From positions 124,001-188,000 of the forward strand of contig NZ_AMSF01000015.1 of the NCBI RefSeq assembly GCF_000334915.1: a stretch of DNA of 64,000 bases, in the 5' to 3' direction. The position numbers and the translations under genes were made by a program. This document shows, one piece after another, positions 41,698 to 50,663 of the stretch. Below the pieces are notes generated by a model. It was not told the origin of the DNA, ran no database searches, and saw only the letters and a program-made list of their open reading frames with translations. The first letter of the stretch is position 1, and each line of letters begins with the position of its first letter. Source of the stretch: Dyella ginsengisoli LA-4 (GTDB taxonomy: Bacteria > Pseudomonadota > Gammaproteobacteria > Xanthomonadales > Rhodanobacteraceae).

Positions 41698-43302
41698 TCA
41701 GTCCTCCTTGCGCATCATGGCCACGGCCGCTGCGCGACCACCCAATGCGGGACGCGGTGGCGCGTGATCGCCGTGCCCATGGCTGCTCGGCCCCTTGCGG
41801 ATGAACTTCACCATCAGGGTCATCTCGATCACGATGAACACCGTGTAGAGCGTGACGAAGCCGATCAGCGAGAACACCATGTAACCCACGCTGTGGCTGG
41901 AGGCGGACATCCAGGTGGGCAGCAGGCCATAGACGGTCCACGGCTGCCGGCCGATCTCGGCGGTGAGCCAGCCGAACTCGTTGGCGATGAACGGTATCGG
42001 GATCATCCAGGGCGCCAGCCGCAGGAACCACTTGCGGTTCTCCACGTCGTTGCGCACCGAGAAGATCACCGCCAGCACGAAGTAGGCCAGCATCGCCAGG
42101 CCCAGCCCGACCATCACGCGGAAACTCCAGAACATCGCGAAGACGTTCGGCACCGCGTCATTGGCGGCTTTCTGGATGTCCGCCGGCGTGGCCTTCTCCA
42201 CGTCCTGGTCCGGCGCGTAGCGCTTGACCAGGAAGCCGTAGCCGAGATCCTTCTGGTGACTGTTGAACTGCGCCAGGGCATCGACGTTGGTCGGATCCTT
42301 GCTGAGCACCTTCAGTGCCGCGACGGCCGGGATGCCGTTGGCGATGCGCTTGGCCGCATCGGCCTCGATCCAGTCCACGCCCGGGATTTCCTGGGTCATG
42401 GTGTGGGTCAGCAGGGGCGTCAGCACGTAGGGCACCTGCACTTCGAACAGGTTGCGCTTCTGGTCCTGCGAAGGCCAGGCGATCACGTTGAACGCCGCCG
42501 GCGCCGGCTCGGTCTGCCACATCGCTTCCATCGCCGCCAGCTTGGACGGCTGCGCCTGGCCACCGACGAAGCCGAGCGCGTCGCCCAGGGTGATCACGCC
42601 CGCCGTGGCCAGCACGCCGAACAGCGCGGCCATGCGGAACGAACGGCGCGCCATCGCCATGTGCCGGTTGCGGTACATGTAGTAGGCGCTGATGCCGGTG
42701 ACGAAGATCGCCGCGGTGACGTAGCCGGCGATGCTGGTGTGCACGAACTTGGCCTGGGCGTCGTGACTGAAGATCAGGCTGGAAAAGCTGTCCAGCTCCA
42801 TGCGCATCGTGACCGGGTTGAACTTCGCGCCCACCGGGTCCTGCATGAAGCTGTTGGCGATCAGGATCCACAGCGCCGACAGGTTGGTGCCGAAGGCCAC
42901 CAGGTAGGTGACCAGCAGGTGCTGCACCTTGGACAGCCGCTTCCAGCCGAAGATCATCAGTCCGACGAAGGTCGACTCCATGAAGAAGGCCATCAGCCCC
43001 TCGATCGCCAGCGGCGCACCGAAGATGTCGCCGACGAAGCCGGAATAGAACGACCAGTTGGTGCCGAACTCGAACTCCATGGTCAGGCCGGTGGCGATGC
43101 CGAGGGCCATGTTCACCACGAAGAGCTTGGCCCAGAACTCGGCCATCTCGCGGTAGATGGCCTTGCCGGTGGTGACGTAGACCGTCTCCACCGCCGCTAT
43201 GAAGAAACTGAGTCCGAGCGTGAGCGGTACGAACAGATAGTGGTAAAGCGCGGTGACAGCGAACTGCCACCGCGAGAGTTCAACAACGGTACTGTCGATC
43301 AT
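41698..43302 (-). CDS. cydA: Cytochrome bd ubiquinol oxidase subunit I
   Basis: 534-residue CydA carrying the three hemes and the quinol site. Visible are the heme-ligand helix LYHYLFVPLTLGLSF with its His, the EFGTNW segment, and the quinol-loop end EIGRQPWTVYG. The long Q-loop (about residues 260-385) fits the E. coli bd-I class rather than the short-loop CioA class. It functions in the inner membrane for respiration at low oxygen and for resistance to sulfide and cyanide. It lies only 42 bp downstream of ompW with no terminator between, so it may be read from the ompW promoter. Confidence 0.96.
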   Translation of the reverse strand: MIDSTVVELSRWQFAVTALYHYLFVPLTLGLSFFIAAVETVYVTTGKAIYREMAEFWAKLFVVNMALGIATGLTMEFEFGTNWSFYSGFVGDIFGAPLAIEGLMAFFMESTFVGLMIFGWKRLSKVQHLLVTYLVAFGTNLSALWILIANSFMQDPVGAKFNPVTMRMELDSFSSLIFSHDAQAKFVHTSIAGYVTAAIFVTGISAYYMYRNRHMAMARRSFRMAALFGVLATAGVITLGDALGFVGGQAQPSKLAAMEAMWQTEPAPAAFNVIAWPSQDQKRNLFEVQVPYVLTPLLTHTMTQEIPGVDWIEADAAKRIANGIPAVAALKVLSKDPTNVDALAQFNSHQKDLGYGFLVKRYAPDQDVEKATPADIQKAANDAVPNVFAMFWSFRVMVGLGLAMLAYFVLAVIFSVRNDVENRKWFLRLAPWMIPIPFIANEFGWLTAEIGRQPWTVYGLLPTWMSASSHSVGYMVFSLIGFVTLYTVFIVIEMTLMVKFIRKGPSSHGHGDHAPPRPALGGRAAAVAMMRKED

Positions 43303-43344
43303 GTCCTTGTTCCCAGTTGGACGAAGGTGATCGCATCTCCGGTA

Positions 43345-43959
43345 TCAGAAGCGGTAACCGATGCTCAGGCCGTAGGCCAGCGGATCGATCTTGGCCTTGC
43401 CGACCTTGGTGCCGTTTACCTTCACGTCACCGGCGATGCTCATCCAGCGTACATCCGCAGTGGCCAGCCAACGATCGTTGATGCGGAAATCGAGGCCGGC
43501 GTGCGCGGCTGCGCCGAAACTGTTTGCGATGCTTACATGCGTGCCCTGCAGCGGACCGACGCCGCGGGTCTGGAAGAAATTGGTGTAGTTCAGGCCCACG
43601 CCCACGAACGGCGAGACGGTGGCGTCGGGCATGAAGTGGTAGTTCACCCCTACCGTCGGCGGCAGGTGCTTGGTGGTCGCGGCGGACACGCCGTTGAGGC
43701 GGACGGTGTGCTTGAACGGCAGCGCCGCCAGCACGTCGACACCCCAGTTGCGGTCGAACATGTATTCGATGCTGAAGGTCGGCTTGGTGTCGCTGTTGAT
43801 GGTGGCCTTCATGCCGGCCAGCGTGCCGTTGTTGGACTTCGGATTGACGGTGTGGACGCCGACCCGGAACACCCACGGCGAGGTATCGGCGGCGTGGGCG
43901 GCGGATGCGGCACCAAAGGCGAGGGCCAGGGCGGTCAGGGCAAGAGCGGATGCTTTCAT
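43345..43959 (-). CDS. ompW: Outer membrane protein OmpW
   Basis: 204-residue OmpW-family eight-stranded beta-barrel. A signal peptide (residues 1-23, ending SAAHAA) precedes the family start SPWVFRVGVHTVNPKSNNG. Further marks are FMFDRNWG-like strands (YMFDRNWGVDVLAALPF), HLPPTVGVNYHF and the terminal strand ending YGLSIGYRF, the aromatic C terminus recognised by BAM. I used the ATG at 43959, which has AGGAA 7 bases upstream; an open frame extends further but lacks a signal sequence. OmpW is linked to oxygen regulation in enterobacteria, and here a near-FNR box lies upstream. Confidence 0.9.
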   Translation of the reverse strand: MKASALALTALALAFGAASAAHAADTSPWVFRVGVHTVNPKSNNGTLAGMKATINSDTKPTFSIEYMFDRNWGVDVLAALPFKHTVRLNGVSAATTKHLPPTVGVNYHFMPDATVSPFVGVGLNYTNFFQTRGVGPLQGTHVSIANSFGAAAHAGLDFRINDRWLATADVRWMSIAGDVKVNGTKVGKAKIDPLAYGLSIGYRF

Positions 43960-44023
43960 GGGGCGTTCCTTTGTTGTTGTGTCGAAAGACGGATGCATTG
44001 TCATCAGCCCTTCGTTTCGCCTT

Positions 44024-44037
44024 TTGACCGCCGTCAG
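44024..44037. promoter_or_regulatory. Near-consensus FNR box upstream of ompW
   Basis: TTGAC-CGCC-GTCAG differs from TTGAY-N4-RTCAA at the last base. Toward ompW, GACAAT (44002-43997) is a possible -10 element, placing the box close to -41. Confidence 0.5.
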
Positions 44038-44095
44038 TTCCTTCGATGTGATTTGGCCAGCTGCGACGCCCTGCCGCAGCCATCGGCCTGCCGCC

Positions 44096-44563
44096 CTACT
44101 CCGCCTCGCTGTGATGGACCAGCTGGCCGTCGCGGTCGCGCACGCTCACTTCCACCGGCACGCCATCGCGCACGCTACCGGTCACCACGCAGAAGTGCTC
44201 GAACTGCGCCAGCAGGCGCTCGGCCTGCTGGTAGTCGGCCACCGCCTCGGGCAACTCCAGCGTGACGGCGATATGTTGCACCCGCAGTCGCCCCTCATCA
44301 TTGCGGCCCAGCGTCGCACGTGCCCGCGTCACCAGCGTGCCCGGGCTGTTCTTGAACTTGCGCAGCGCGAACAGCAGGCTCGCACTGAGGCAGTTGGCCA
44401 CGGCCGCCACCAGCAGGCGCGAAGGATTGGGGCCGTGATCGGTGCCCAGCGGCGAGGTCTCGTCGGTGACCAGCTCGGGGATCGGCGTGTCGTCGAAGGC
44501 GATACGGAAGACGTAATCGCTCTCCTGGGTCAGGGTCAGGGTGAACTCCTGGGTCTCGCTCAT
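44096..44563 (-). CDS. OsmC-family peroxiredoxin
   Basis: 155-residue OsmC/Ohr-fold protein. The two reactive cysteines of the family are present: C58 in VAAVANCLSASL and C125 in FEHFCVVTGSV. OsmC proteins reduce organic hydroperoxides, and some act on persulfides. Its start overlaps the stop of the RND pump by 4 bases, so it is translationally coupled to it as the last gene of the SQR operon. That linkage suggests a role in sulfane-sulfur or peroxide chemistry during sulfide oxidation. Confidence 0.88.
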   Translation of the reverse strand: MSETQEFTLTLTQESDYVFRIAFDDTPIPELVTDETSPLGTDHGPNPSRLLVAAVANCLSASLLFALRKFKNSPGTLVTRARATLGRNDEGRLRVQHIAVTLELPEAVADYQQAERLLAQFEHFCVVTGSVRDGVPVEVSVRDRDGQLVHHSEAE

Positions 44564-47500
44564 GCGTGCGCTCCTTCATCGGTGATCGCCGCGGTCTTCC
44601 GGCGGCGCCGATCAAGCATGGCGTAATACAGCAGCGGGATCACCAGCAACGTGAGCACCGTGGACACCAGCACGCCGAACACAAGCGATACCGCCAGGCC
44701 CTGGAAGATCGGGTCGGTGAGGATGAAGAATGCGCCGAGCATCGCCGCGATGGCGGTCAGGATGATCGGCTTGGCGCGCACCGCGCCGGCCTCGATCACC
44801 GCTTCCTCCAACGGCAGGCCGCTGGCGATCGCGTGGTTGATGAAGTCCACCAGCAGGATCGAGTTGCGCACGATGATGCCGGCCAGCGCGATCATGCCGA
44901 TCATCGAGGTGGCGGTGAACTGCGCGCCGAGCAGCCAGTGGCCCGGCATCACGCCGATCACCGTCAGCGGGATCGGCGCCATGATCACCAGCGGCACCAG
45001 GTAGCTGCGGAACTGGCCGACCACCAGCAGGTAGATCAGCACCAGGCCCACCGAATAGGCGATGCCCATGTCGCGGAAGGTCTCGTAGGTGATCTCCCAC
45101 TCGCCGCTCCAGCTGATCGAGTAGTGGTCGTCACCGATCGGCGCCCCGGTGAAGTGCTGGGTGAGCGTGTGGCCGTCCACCTTGCCCGCGCCGAGCTTGC
45201 CGACCAGCCGGAACATGCCGTAGATCGGGCTGTCCTCGCTGCCGGCATCGTCCGCGGTGACGAAGGCATAGGGGCGCAGATCCTTGTGGTACACCGCGCC
45301 GGCCCACGGCTCGTCGCTCACCTTCACCACCTCCGACAGCGGGATCAGCGCACCGCTGCGCGAGCGTACCCGCAGCGAGAGGATGGTCTGAGTCGACGCC
45401 AGCGCCGCCGGCGACAGCCGCAACAGCGCGGGCACCGCGTACTTGATACCCGGCTCGCCGAGATACGTGGCGCGGTCGCCGCCCATGGCCGCCTGCAGCA
45501 CCGAGACGATCTCGGCCTGGCTCACACCCAGCGTGGCGGCATGCTCGCGGTCGATCTCGAACACCTTGCGGCGCGCCGCCGGACTCTCGACGCTGGAATT
45601 GATGTCGGCGATGCCGTCGGTCTGGCCGAACATCTGCTGCATCGTCCGCGCCAGCTGACGCTGGCCGCCGTAGGACGGCCCGTAGATCTCCGCCACGATC
45701 GGCGCCATCACCGGCGGACCCGGCGGCACCTCGGCCAGCACCATGTGGGCGTGGTACTTGTGCGCCACCGCGGCCAGCGCCGGTCGCACCGAACTGGCGA
45801 TCTCGTGGCTCTGTCGCGAACGCTCGTCCTTGTCGACCAGGTTGACCTGGATATCGCCCTGGTACGGCTGGTTGCGCAGGTAGTACTGGCGCACCAGGCC
45901 GTTGAAGTTCATCGGTGCGGAGGTGCCGGCATAGATCTGGAAGTCCTTCACCTCCGGCACCTTGTCGATCACCTGGCTCATCTCTACCAGCACGCGCTGG
46001 GTCTGCTCGAGGGTGGAGCCCTCGGGCATGTTGAGCACCACCTGGAATTCGCTCTTGTTGTCGAACGGCAGCATCTTCAGGATCACCGCCTTCACGCCGA
46101 CCAGGCCCACCGCCAGCAGCACCAGCAGGCCCATGCCGGCGAACAGCATGCGGCGCTTGCGCGACGCGCTGCGTCCGGCGAGGAACGGCGTCATCAGTCG
46201 CTTGAAGAAGCGCTGCAGGAACGCGTCGATGCGCGATGGCTTGGCCGCATCACCGACCGGGTGCGCTTGGTGCTCGTGATGGCCAAGCAGCCGGAAGGCC
46301 AGCCACGGCGTGACCACGAAGGCCACCGCCAGCGAGATCATCATGCCGGCCGAGGCGTTGATGGGAATCGGGCGCATGTACGGGCCCATCAGGCCGCCGA
46401 CGAAGGCCATCGGCAGCAGCGCCGCGATCACCGTAAAGGTGGCCAGGATGGTCGGGCCGCCGACCTCGTCCACCGCCTGCGGGATCGCTTCCAGCAGGCG
46501 CTTGCCGCCCAGTGCCATGTGCCGGTGGATGTTCTCCACCACCACGATGGCGTCGTCGACCAGGATGCCGATGGAGAAGATCAGCGCGAACAGCGAGACG
46601 CGGTTGATGGTGAAGCCGATCGCCCACGAGGCGAACAGGGTGATCGCCAGGGTCACCACCACCGCCACGCCGACCACCACCGCCTCGCGCCAGCCCAGCG
46701 CGAACAGCACCAGCGCCACCACCGCCAGGGCGGCCAGCGCCAGGTGCAGCATCAGCTCGTCGGCCTTCTGGTTGGCGGTGTAGCCGTAGTCGCGGGTGAC
46801 CGTGACGTGCACGCTGTCCGGAATCGAGACGTTGCGCAGCGCGGCGATGCGCGCCTGCACCTCGCTGGCGATGGTGTGCGCGTTGGTACCGGCCTTCTTG
46901 CCGATCGCGATGGTCACCGCCGGCACAAGCCCGGTCAGCGGGCCGGCCTTGCCGGGCGGCGCACCGAACGAGGCGAACTGGCTGGGCTGGTCGGCACCGG
47001 CCGTCACCTTGGCCACGTCGGACAGGTACACCGGCTTGCCGCCGGACAGTCCAATCACCAGGTGGGCGACCTCGTCGGCATTCATCAGCAGGCGACCGGC
47101 CTTCACCGGCACGTTGCGGTTGTCGCCGATCTCGCTGCCGACGTCGGCCGCCATGTTGGCCGCCTTCAGCGCCTGGTCGAGATCGCCGACGGTGAGCTGG
47201 TAGTTGGCCAGCTTCGACGGATCGATCTGCACCGTCACCGCGCGGTCGGGCGCACCGAGCGTGTAGACGTCACGCGTACCGGGGATGCGCTTGACCTCGG
47301 TCTCCAGCGTGTGCGCGACCCGCGCGAGCTGCTCGGCATCCACCTCGGGCCGGTCCGACCACAGCGTGAGCGCCATCATCGGCACGTCGTCGATGCCGTA
47401 CGGCTTGACCAGTGGCTGGCCGACGCCCAGACCGGGCGGCGCCCAGTCGGCGTTCGAATAGATCTTGTTGTACAGGCGGACCAGCGCCTCCTGGCGCGGC

Positions 47501-47823
47501 ACGCCGACCTGGAACTCGACCGTCACCACCGACATGCCCGGACGGCTCATCGAGTAGACATGCTTGATTCCGCGGATCTCCGAGAGCTTCTGCTCCAGCG
47601 GAAACGACACCAGGTGCTCGACGTTGTCCACGCTGGCGCCGGGAAACGGCACCATGACGTTGGCCATGGTGGCCTCGATCTGCGGGTCCTCCTCCTTGGG
47701 CGTGATGATCGCCGCGGCGATGCCCAGCAGCAGGCCCGCCAGGGCCAGCAGCGGGGTGATCTGCGAAGCCTGGAAAGCCCGTGCAATGCGCCCGGAAATG
47801 CCCATCTTCCCTGCTTCACTCAT
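44560..47823 (-). CDS. RND efflux permease of the sulfide-linked operon
   Basis: 1087-residue RND-superfamily pump with the duplicated six-helix layout. TM4 reads GILVDDAIVVVENIHRHM with the double Asp of proton-coupled exporters, unlike the heavy-metal CusA type. Other marks are PFPGASVDNVEHLVSFPLEQ in the first porter loop and GIIVRNSILLVDFINHA in the second half. The start at 47823 overlaps the adaptor stop by 8 bases (ATGAGTGA); the upstream ATG at 47835 has no ribosome site. It is encoded with SQR, DUF2892 and OsmC, so its cargo may be a sulfur compound or a toxic by-product; this is inference. Confidence 0.9.
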   Translation of the reverse strand: MSEAGKMGISGRIARAFQASQITPLLALAGLLLGIAAAIITPKEEDPQIEATMANVMVPFPGASVDNVEHLVSFPLEQKLSEIRGIKHVYSMSRPGMSVVTVEFQVGVPRQEALVRLYNKIYSNADWAPPGLGVGQPLVKPYGIDDVPMMALTLWSDRPEVDAEQLARVAHTLETEVKRIPGTRDVYTLGAPDRAVTVQIDPSKLANYQLTVGDLDQALKAANMAADVGSEIGDNRNVPVKAGRLLMNADEVAHLVIGLSGGKPVYLSDVAKVTAGADQPSQFASFGAPPGKAGPLTGLVPAVTIAIGKKAGTNAHTIASEVQARIAALRNVSIPDSVHVTVTRDYGYTANQKADELMLHLALAALAVVALVLFALGWREAVVVGVAVVVTLAITLFASWAIGFTINRVSLFALIFSIGILVDDAIVVVENIHRHMALGGKRLLEAIPQAVDEVGGPTILATFTVIAALLPMAFVGGLMGPYMRPIPINASAGMMISLAVAFVVTPWLAFRLLGHHEHQAHPVGDAAKPSRIDAFLQRFFKRLMTPFLAGRSASRKRRMLFAGMGLLVLLAVGLVGVKAVILKMLPFDNKSEFQVVLNMPEGSTLEQTQRVLVEMSQVIDKVPEVKDFQIYAGTSAPMNFNGLVRQYYLRNQPYQGDIQVNLVDKDERSRQSHEIASSVRPALAAVAHKYHAHMVLAEVPPGPPVMAPIVAEIYGPSYGGQRQLARTMQQMFGQTDGIADINSSVESPAARRKVFEIDREHAATLGVSQAEIVSVLQAAMGGDRATYLGEPGIKYAVPALLRLSPAALASTQTILSLRVRSRSGALIPLSEVVKVSDEPWAGAVYHKDLRPYAFVTADDAGSEDSPIYGMFRLVGKLGAGKVDGHTLTQHFTGAPIGDDHYSISWSGEWEITYETFRDMGIAYSVGLVLIYLLVVGQFRSYLVPLVIMAPIPLTVIGVMPGHWLLGAQFTATSMIGMIALAGIIVRNSILLVDFINHAIASGLPLEEAVIEAGAVRAKPIILTAIAAMLGAFFILTDPIFQGLAVSLVFGVLVSTVLTLLVIPLLYYAMLDRRRRKTAAITDEGAHA

Positions 47824-48904
47824 GGCCGGACGCATCCTTGGCGCGATGCTGCGCGAGGAAGTTCAGCGCCGCCACCGGATCGGTCGCGATGGTCTCGCCG
47901 TCATCCAGGCCGGCCAGCACCTGCACCCGGTCGCCTACCGGATCGCCCACGCGCAGCTGGCGCAGCGACACCCCGTGATCGCCGATCACGTAGACGCCGA
48001 TCAGCTCGCCACGCCGTACCAGCGCGGAGGCCGGCACCAGCAGCTGCTTCGTGTCACCGACGGGAAAGGCCACTTTCACCGATGTGCCCGGACGCAGGCC
48101 ACTGTCCTGCCCCGGCACCTCGACGCGCACGGTGAAGGTATGCGTGGCCGGATCGGCAGACGGGAACACGGTGATGTCCTTCGCCGGCACGCGGCGCCCG
48201 TCGGCGATGATGGTGGCGTGCTTCGCGGCGCGGATCGCGTCGACCGAACTCTGCGGCACCTGCACGCTGACGCGCAGGGCATCGAGGGACTCCATCGCGA
48301 TCAACGGCTGCGGCGACGGCGGCCCGGACTGCACCGCCTCGCCCACGTGCACGAAGCGGCGCGTGATCACGCCCGCGTAGGGCGCACGGACTTCGGTGTA
48401 GTCCACGCTCTGCTTCGCCTGGGCAAGCTGGGCCTGCGCGGCGTCCAGCGCGGCCTTGGCGGCATCGCGCCGGGCACGCACGCTGTCCATGTCCGATTTG
48501 GACACGTAGCCCTTGGGCAGCAGCGCGGAGAAGCGTTCGAACGACGCCTGCGCATCGCCGTAGCTGGCCCGCGCCGAGGCGAGCTGCGCCAGCGCCGCAT
48601 CGCGCGAGGATTTCTGTTCCACGTCGGTGAAACGCACCAGCACGGCGCCCGCCGGCACCACGTCGTTGACGTCGTGGGGCAAGGCCAGCACGCGGGCGTT
48701 GGTCTGCGCGGTCAGGGTGACCTGGTTGACCGCCTCGACGACGCCGTCCCAGGTCTGCTCGCGGGACGCATCCCCGGAGTGGATCACCTGCGAGGCAAGC
48801 GACGGCCGGGGCGCCTGGCCTGCCGAAGGCGCGGACTTGTCGCCGCAGCCGGCGAGCAGGGCCAGCGCGAAGAAGGGAACCAGGTGGCGCACACGCACGA
48901 TCAT
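47816..48904 (-). CDS. RND periplasmic adaptor of the sulfide-linked operon
   Basis: 362-residue membrane fusion protein with a lipoprotein signal (FFALALLAGCGDK; cysteine near residue 20). Barrel-sandwich halves (VTLTAQTNARVLALPHDVNDVV and YTEVRAPYAGVITRRFVHVGE) flank a helical hairpin (about 95-150, LPKGYVSKSDMDSVRARRD). Beta-barrel and membrane-proximal domains follow. I chose the ATG at 48904, which begins the signal sequence. It lies 25 bp after the DUF2892 gene and overlaps the permease gene. No outer-membrane channel is encoded in the operon. Confidence 0.9.
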   Translation of the reverse strand: MIVRVRHLVPFFALALLAGCGDKSAPSAGQAPRPSLASQVIHSGDASREQTWDGVVEAVNQVTLTAQTNARVLALPHDVNDVVPAGAVLVRFTDVEQKSSRDAALAQLASARASYGDAQASFERFSALLPKGYVSKSDMDSVRARRDAAKAALDAAQAQLAQAKQSVDYTEVRAPYAGVITRRFVHVGEAVQSGPPSPQPLIAMESLDALRVSVQVPQSSVDAIRAAKHATIIADGRRVPAKDITVFPSADPATHTFTVRVEVPGQDSGLRPGTSVKVAFPVGDTKQLLVPASALVRRGELIGVYVIGDHGVSLRQLRVGDPVGDRVQVLAGLDDGETIATDPVAALNFLAQHRAKDASGHE

Positions 48905-48929
48905 GTCGGTCTCTCTCGGGGAAGGTGGA

Positions 48930-49139
48930 TCAGCGTTCGCCGAACGCACAGCCCGGCTTGAGGCCGACCTTGCGCAGGATCATCGCCAGCGGGCAGAAGC
49001 CGGTGAACGCCGACTGCAGCAGGTTGGCGCCGACGAACAGGGTGAGCAGCAGCCACCACGGCGAGACGAAATGGGCCAGCGCCACGCTCAGCAGCACCAC
49101 GCTGCCGGCAAACGCGAGGACGAAACGATCGATGTTCAT
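48930..49139 (-). CDS. DUF2892 (YgaP-type) inner membrane protein
   Basis: 69-residue protein with two hydrophobic segments (about 5-25 and 28-48) and the DUF2892 pattern [17 protein letters not shown], then [25 protein letters not shown]. The same module forms the membrane part of the rhodanese YgaP. Stand-alone copies commonly accompany sulfide-responsive ArsR regulators. The cysteine in TGFCPLA is conserved in this group; a second lies near the end (PGCAFG). It sits 30 bp downstream of SQR. Confidence 0.85.
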   Translation of the reverse strand: MNIDRFVLAFAGSVVLLSVALAHFVSPWWLLLTLFVGANLLQSAFTGFCPLAMILRKVGLKPGCAFGER

Positions 49140-49169
49140 GACGGTTCTCTGGTGGAAAAGGGATCAGGA

Positions 49170-50459
49170 TCAGTGCTTGCCGGTACCCGGTTTGATGCGC
49201 TCGATACCGAGCGCCTTCATCACGTAACGCTCGTACAGCGGCTCGCTGGTGCCGGCGCGCATCTTGCGCAGGAAGTACTTCTCGTAGGCCACCTTGGCCA
49301 CATGCACCCACTTGCCCTCGCGGGCCCAGGTGACGTTGCGCGGCGGGATCTGCGGCAGCGCTACGAAAGCGGCGCCGCTGTCGCCCATGTCGGCCAGGCA
49401 CACCGCGTTCCAGGTGGCTTCGGCGGTGCCCTCGCGCCCTTCCAGGTCGGCCTTGAGGTTGGCCACCAGCGTGCTGACCATCGACTCGATCATGAAACCG
49501 GTCTTCGGCGCGCCGGTCGGCACCGGCGTGACTTCCACCGGCGGGATCGCCACGCACACGCCGGCGGAAAAGACGTTCCGGTAGGTCGGATTGCGCTGGT
49601 GCTTGTCGATCAGCACGAAGCCGCGCGGGTTCACCAGTCCCTCGACGCCGCGCACGGCGTCGACGCCGGTGAAGGCCGGGATGATCATCGAGTAGGCGAA
49701 CGGCAGCGTCTGCTCACCCGCCGGCTTGCCCGCACTGTCGAGGGTGGACACGTGGAACTGGCCGTCTTCGATCTTCTCGATCTTCGAACTGGTGATCCAG
49801 CGGATGTGGCGCTGGCGGAACTGGCGCTCGAGCAGGCCCCGCGAGTCGCCCACGCCGCCCAGGCCCATGTGGCCGATGTACGGCTCGCTGGTGATGAAGG
49901 TCATGGGCACCCGGTCGCGGATCTTGCGCCGGCGCAGGTCGGTGTCCAGCATCAGCGCGAATTCGTATGCGGGACCGAAGCAGCTGGCGCCCTGGGCCGC
50001 GCCGATCACGACGGGCCCGGGGTTCTTCACGAACGCTTCGTAATTTGCCCAGGCGTCCTGGGCATGCGGCGTGGTGCACACCGACTGGGTGTGCCCGCCA
50101 TGCGGCCCCAGCCCCGGCACCTCGTCGAATGCAAGGCGCGGCCCGGTCGTGATCACCAGGTAGTCGTACGCCAGGCTACGCCCATCCTTGAGCTCGACGC
50201 GGTTCTCCTGCGGAAGGACCTTGGCGACGCCGCAGTCGATGTAGCCGATGTCGCGGCGACCCAGCGCCGGAGCCACCTCGACCTGGATGTCCGAAGGCTT
50301 GCGCCAGCCGATCGCGACCCACGGGTTGGATGGCGTGAAGGAGAAGCTCGGCGCCTCCCCCACGACGGTGATCGCGTGACTGCCGCCGATTGCGGCACGC
50401 AGTTCGTAGGCTGCGCACATGCCGCCGATACCGGCGCCAATGACGATGACGTGTGCCAT
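49170..50459 (-). CDS. sqr: Sulfide:quinone oxidoreductase
   Basis: 429-residue flavoprotein that oxidises sulfide to sulfane sulfur and passes electrons to quinone at the membrane. The FAD motif VIVIGAGIGGMCAAYEL starts at residue 4. Three cysteines sit where the catalytic ones of type I SQR are expected: C128 (QSVCTTPHA), C160 (GASCFGPAYEF) and C354 (AVCLADMGD). These closely follow the 128/160/356 numbering of the Acidithiobacillus enzyme. I chose the ATG at 50459; an upstream frame adds unrelated basic residues. It is the first gene of a five-gene minus-strand operon and is divergent from the persulfide-sensing regulator. Confidence 0.92.
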   Translation of the reverse strand: MAHVIVIGAGIGGMCAAYELRAAIGGSHAITVVGEAPSFSFTPSNPWVAIGWRKPSDIQVEVAPALGRRDIGYIDCGVAKVLPQENRVELKDGRSLAYDYLVITTGPRLAFDEVPGLGPHGGHTQSVCTTPHAQDAWANYEAFVKNPGPVVIGAAQGASCFGPAYEFALMLDTDLRRRKIRDRVPMTFITSEPYIGHMGLGGVGDSRGLLERQFRQRHIRWITSSKIEKIEDGQFHVSTLDSAGKPAGEQTLPFAYSMIIPAFTGVDAVRGVEGLVNPRGFVLIDKHQRNPTYRNVFSAGVCVAIPPVEVTPVPTGAPKTGFMIESMVSTLVANLKADLEGREGTAEATWNAVCLADMGDSGAAFVALPQIPPRNVTWAREGKWVHVAKVAYEKYFLRKMRAGTSEPLYERYVMKALGIERIKPGTGKH

Positions 50460-50559
50460 GAGTGGACTCCTTCTGGTGGTGCGCCGGAGAGGTCGCGACG
50501 GGCCCGACGATGCTCCCAAGGGGGAGCCTTCGACTTGCCGCTGATCAAATGTGCACTAA

Positions 50560-50575
50560 ATTAGTAATTTCTAAT
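50560..50575. promoter_or_regulatory. Inverted repeat operator 1 (SqrR/BigR candidate)
   Basis: ATTAG-TAATTT-CTAAT, in the AT-rich divergent promoter between SQR and the ArsR-family gene. AT-rich dyads in this position are typical targets of BigR/SqrR. Confidence 0.55.
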
Positions 50576-50590
50576 GTAGTGTCATCTTAA

Positions 50591-50605
50591 TTAGCTTCAA
50601 GCTAA
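50591..50605. promoter_or_regulatory. Inverted repeat operator 2 (SqrR/BigR candidate)
   Basis: TTAGCTT-C-AAGCTAA, a perfect 7-bp dyad that shares the TTAG/CTAA core with operator 1, 15 bases away. It lies about 60 bases before the preferred start of the regulator. Confidence 0.6.
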
Positions 50606-50663
50606 AATGTCAACGTCGTCCGCGGGACAAGCCCGCCCCCGGATCCATCGCGAGATCGACTCC

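Noticed and set aside
44560-47823. A CusA-type heavy-metal RND pump
   Set aside because: TM4 has the double Asp VDDAIVVVEN pattern of drug-type pumps, and no Met-rich adaptor or metal regulator is present.
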